NCBI RefSeq assembly: GCF_040126055.1
Contig: NZ_CP143541.1
Coordinates: 2,480,001 to 2,544,000 of the forward strand
Direction of reading: 5' to 3'
DNA length: 64,000 bases
Source of the DNA: Pseudalkalibacillus sp. SCS-8
GTDB lineage: Bacteria > Bacillota > Bacilli > Bacillales > Fictibacillaceae
Under the pieces are notes generated by a model that saw nothing but the letters and a program-made list of their open reading frames with translations, ran no database searches and was not told the DNA's origin. Positions 62,144 through 64,000 of the stretch are shown piece after piece. The position numbers were made by a program, and so were the translations under genes. Positions within the stretch are counted from its first letter, which is position 1; each line of letters starts with the position of its first letter.

Positions 62144-62170
62144 AAACTCTAACCAGTCCGGTTAGAGTTT
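62144..62170 (-). terminator. Rho-independent terminator after rpmA
   Basis: Stem AAACTCTAACC with GGTTAGAGTTT and a T tail on the minus strand. Confidence 0.92.
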
Positions 62171-62176
62171 TGAGTG

Positions 62177-62467
62177 TTACGCTTCTTTGGCTACTGGATA
62201 AACACTTACTTGCTTACGGTTACGGCCTAGACGTTCGAAACGAACAACGCCGTCCACCTTAGCGAATAGAGTGTCATCTCCTCCGCGGCCTACGTTTTTA
62301 CCAGGATAGATTTTCGTTCCGCGTTGACGGAATAGGATAGATCCACCTGTTACAGTTTGTCCATCTGCTCTCTTAGCTCCAAGACGCTTGGAGATAGAGT
62401 CACGACCGTTCTTCGTACTACCAACACCCTTTTTGGATGCGAAGTACTGCAGGTTTAGTTTAAGCAT
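62177..62467 (-). CDS. rpmA: 50S ribosomal protein L27
   Basis: 96 residues. N-terminal extension LKLNLQYFA followed by [14 protein letters not shown]; Firmicute L27 has this extension removed after FA by Prp. The body [19 protein letters not shown] is typical. The ATG at 62467 is preceded by AGGAGGTG and overlaps the prp end by eight bases. Confidence 0.97.
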   Translation of the reverse strand: MLKLNLQYFASKKGVGSTKNGRDSISKRLGAKRADGQTVTGGSILFRQRGTKIYPGKNVGRGGDDTLFAKVDGVVRFERLGRNRKQVSVYPVAKEA

Positions 62468-62807
62468 GGGATGCACCTCCTACAACCTTTATTTTAATAT
62501 ATTGTCCATAATCACGTTCAATTGACCTCAGTGATACCAGCATGCCTTCTAATAAAAGCTGTATTTTCTCAGATGTTTCTTCACTTACAGCGGAAGGCGT
62601 TTTAAAGAGTAGATAACCGCCATCTTCACGAGTTTCCACCTCAGGTTCAACCTGGCAGATTTCCTCGATAGCATTGACGGACCCGAAGGAAACAGCTGTG
62701 ACAGCTGCACATACAAGATCATGTCCATAAGGGCCTGATTCCGCATGTCCCGTAATGCTGAAAGACACGATTTTCTGCTGGTCACGATGTATATTGACTT
62801 TTAACAT
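62460..62807 (-). CDS. prp: Ribosomal-processing cysteine protease Prp
   Basis: 115 residues. Catalytic histidine in [12 protein letters not shown] and cysteine in [12 protein letters not shown]. Cleaves the L27 N-terminal extension, whose gene overlaps it. The start overlaps the rplU stop by one base (TAATG). Conserved order rplU-prp-rpmA. Confidence 0.95.
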   Translation of the reverse strand: MLKVNIHRDQQKIVSFSITGHAESGPYGHDLVCAAVTAVSFGSVNAIEEICQVEPEVETREDGGYLLFKTPSAVSEETSEKIQLLLEGMLVSLRSIERDYGQYIKIKVVGGASHA

Positions 62808-63115
62808 TATGCGTTAATCTTGTCAATAACGACCTTTGTGTACGGTTGACGATGTCCTTGCTTACGACGATAGTTCTTCTTAGGCTTGAACTTGTAAACA
62901 ACGACTTTCTTACCGCGGCCTTGCTTTTCGACTTTAGCTGTTACAGTCGCGCCGTCTACCATAGGGCTTCCGACTTTAACGTCGTCTCCACCTACCATCA
63001 ATACACGGTCGAATGTTACTGTTTCACCAGCTTCAGCGTTCAACTTTTCGATGTAAAGTTCTTGTCCTTCTTCAACGCGGAATTGCTTTCCACCTGTTTC
63101 GATAATTGCGTACAT
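62807..63115 (-). CDS. rplU: 50S ribosomal protein L21
   Basis: 102 residues. [18 protein letters not shown] at the N-terminus and [20 protein letters not shown] at the C-terminus. AGGAGGTG precedes the ATG at 63115. First gene of the operon behind a structured leader. Confidence 0.97.
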   Translation of the reverse strand: MYAIIETGGKQFRVEEGQELYIEKLNAEAGETVTFDRVLMVGGDDVKVGSPMVDGATVTAKVEKQGRGKKVVVYKFKPKKNYRRKQGHRQPYTKVVIDKINA

Positions 63116-63345
63116 ATTTGCACCTCCTATTATACTCAGACTCGCCATTGCAGGTGCCCTTGAATGAATATTGCCGTCGTATTTCTTCGTTACGTCGTTA
63201 CTCCGGTCCTCACGTAGGCATACCTACGCTCCGGTCCTCGTAAACTTCCGTGCCTCGAACTACTCGGCTCTATTCCTTCAATCTTATCGTGCGGCTTGAA
63301 AACCTGCTCTGTGCGGTTGGAGCTAGGTGCTCCAAAAACCAACGA
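63116..63345 (-). ncRNA. L21 leader (ribosomal protein leader RNA)
   Basis: About 230 nt of leader before rplU with a long imperfect hairpin: TTGAAGGAATA near 63280 pairs with TATTCATTCAA near 63160, its tip at CGTAGG-TATG-CCTACG. An outer pairing GCAGGT (near 63301) with ACCTGC (near 63150) encloses it, and GGAGCACCTAGCTCC forms a 5' hairpin. Position and pairing suit the L21 autoregulatory leader of Firmicutes. Confidence 0.72.
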
Positions 63346-63349
63346 AAAA

Positions 63350-63379
63350 ATCATACCATAACGAGCTTGTTATTGTCAA
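63350..63379 (-). promoter_or_regulatory. Sigma-A promoter of rplU-prp-rpmA
   Basis: TTGACA (63374-63379), 18-base spacer, TATGAT (63350-63355) on the minus strand. The -35 overlaps the last codon of the RNase gene. Confidence 0.85.
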
Positions 63380-64000
63380 TGCAGTTCCTTATTTATTCGA
63401 GCTTCAATCTTCTCCAAAGAACCTTGCTGTCGTACCCTGAAGCCATAGGGATCAGATACCTTGTTTTTCGTAAAGAAAAGCTTTGATGGTACACCGCTTG
63501 AGAGACGGTTTTCCCTGTCACAATCTGAGTCATTCACATAATCGTATAGGCGAGGGGACAACTCAATCCATATCGCTTCCTCTTCAATATGACGAAATTC
63601 AAATAAAGTCCGTTCTAAAGCATAGAACATCGTCTCCACATTATACGAAGGCTGGCTGCTATCATTTTCAGTCATAAGAGCCACTAAACTATCTCTCACT
63701 TTTTGACGCGTCACTTCCATTAAACCAAGAGCCGTGTAACCATAAATTTTTGTATGGACAGGATCCCTCTGAAGGTGTTCATGGAGACGTTTTTGAACCT
63801 TCTGTTTATGCTCTTCTTCTTTCATCCTGATAAAGTCAATCACAATCATTCCACTGATGTTCCGTAATCGTAATTGTCGGGCAGCCTCCTCTGCAGCTAG
63901 CAAATTCGTCTCTAAAATTGCACTCTCCCGATCCTGTTTTCCTGTGAATTTCCCTGTATTGACATCAATGACAGTCAGAGCTTCAGTCGTATCCACCTGA
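63376..64000 (-). CDS. Ribonuclease E/G family protein (3' part, window-truncated)
   Basis: The visible 208 or so residues open with LTVIDVNTGKFTGKQDRESA, the catalytic-core metal site of RNase E/G, then GMIVIDFIRMKEEEHK and GLMEVTRQKVRDSL, the end of the core. The frame continues beyond position 64000, so the start is not in the window; a GTG near the edge is internal. Processes rRNA and mRNA. B. subtilis lacks RNase E/G, so this marks a different Bacillaceae lineage. Upstream of rplU. Confidence 0.88.
   Translation of the reverse strand, partial: QVDTTEALTVIDVNTGKFTGKQDRESAILETNLLAAEEAARQLRLRNISGMIVIDFIRMKEEEHKQKVQKRLHEHLQRDPVHTKIYGYTALGLMEVTRQKVRDSLVALMTENDSSQPSYNVETMFYALERTLFEFRHIEEEAIWIELSPRLYDYVNDSDCDRENRLSSGVPSKLFFTKNKVSDPYGFRVRQQGSLEKIEARINKELH

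Overview
The window is a chromosomal segment of an endospore-forming Firmicute of the family Bacillaceae, outside the close Bacillus subtilis group. Evidence: sporulation genes (spoVB, bofC, safA, a coxA-like gene, spo0B, an rsfA-like regulator), strong AGGAGG-type ribosome binding sites, TTG and GTG starts, T-box leaders, a 6S RNA, and gene order that largely follows the B. subtilis yrhC to spo0B region read backwards. Most genes are on the minus strand. I saw no prophage, transposase gene, CRISPR array, rRNA or tRNA gene.

Layout. 1-4.4 kb: sulfur operon yrrT-mtnN-luxS-mccA-mccB, then yrhC. 4.5-9.4 kb: yrzA-like gene, a DUF4097 protein, yrrS, a KTSC-like small gene, pbpI and greA. 9.5-18 kb: udk, trmR, mltG, yrzB, ruvX, ireB, alaS with a T-box leader, and an AI-2E family permease. 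18-24.5 kb: two small genes, recD2, a TPR protein, mnmA, its cysteine desulfurase, and the cysteine regulator cymR. 24.7-28.5 kb: rarA, an rsfA-like regulator, tcdA, 6S RNA and a tandem hairpin array. 28.5-32.3 kb: hisS-aspS with a T-box. 32.4-41.3 kb: SH3/amidase protein, dtd, relA, apt, recJ, a LapA-like protein and a CDF metal transporter. 41.8-50.3 kb: secDF, comN, a COG2426 membrane protein, spoVB, a YczE-like protein, a DUF421 protein, an ArsB/NhaD-type permease and a TIGR04086 protein. 50.4-56.4 kb: yajC, tgt, queA, yrzS, ruvB, ruvA, bofC, yebC. 56.6-64 kb: coxA-like lipoprotein, safA, nadR, pheB, obg, spo0B, then rpmA-prp-rplU behind an L21-type leader, and the 3' part of an RNase E/G gene cut by the window edge.

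How the genes work together. The first operon converts S-adenosylhomocysteine through S-ribosylhomocysteine, homocysteine and cystathionine to cysteine, and CymR, its expected regulator, is encoded in the same window. Sulfur from cysteine then passes through the YrvO-type desulfurase to MnmA for tRNA 2-thiouridine. Several other genes modify or charge tRNA (alaS, hisS, aspS, dtd, tcdA, trmR, tgt, queA). Recombination and repair are represented by recD2, rarA, recJ, ruvA, ruvB and ruvX.

The gene content is mostly ordinary core genome. The least explained material lies between genes: a GC-rich palindromic repeat family with internally deleted copies; a second 70-bp repeat, one copy of which is nested in the first family; repeats lying between each of two T-box leaders and its synthetase gene; six GTAGAT words at 20-21 bp spacing upstream of the TPR gene; and a 52-bp tandem hairpin array next to 6S RNA. 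I did not find a convincing new multi-gene system.
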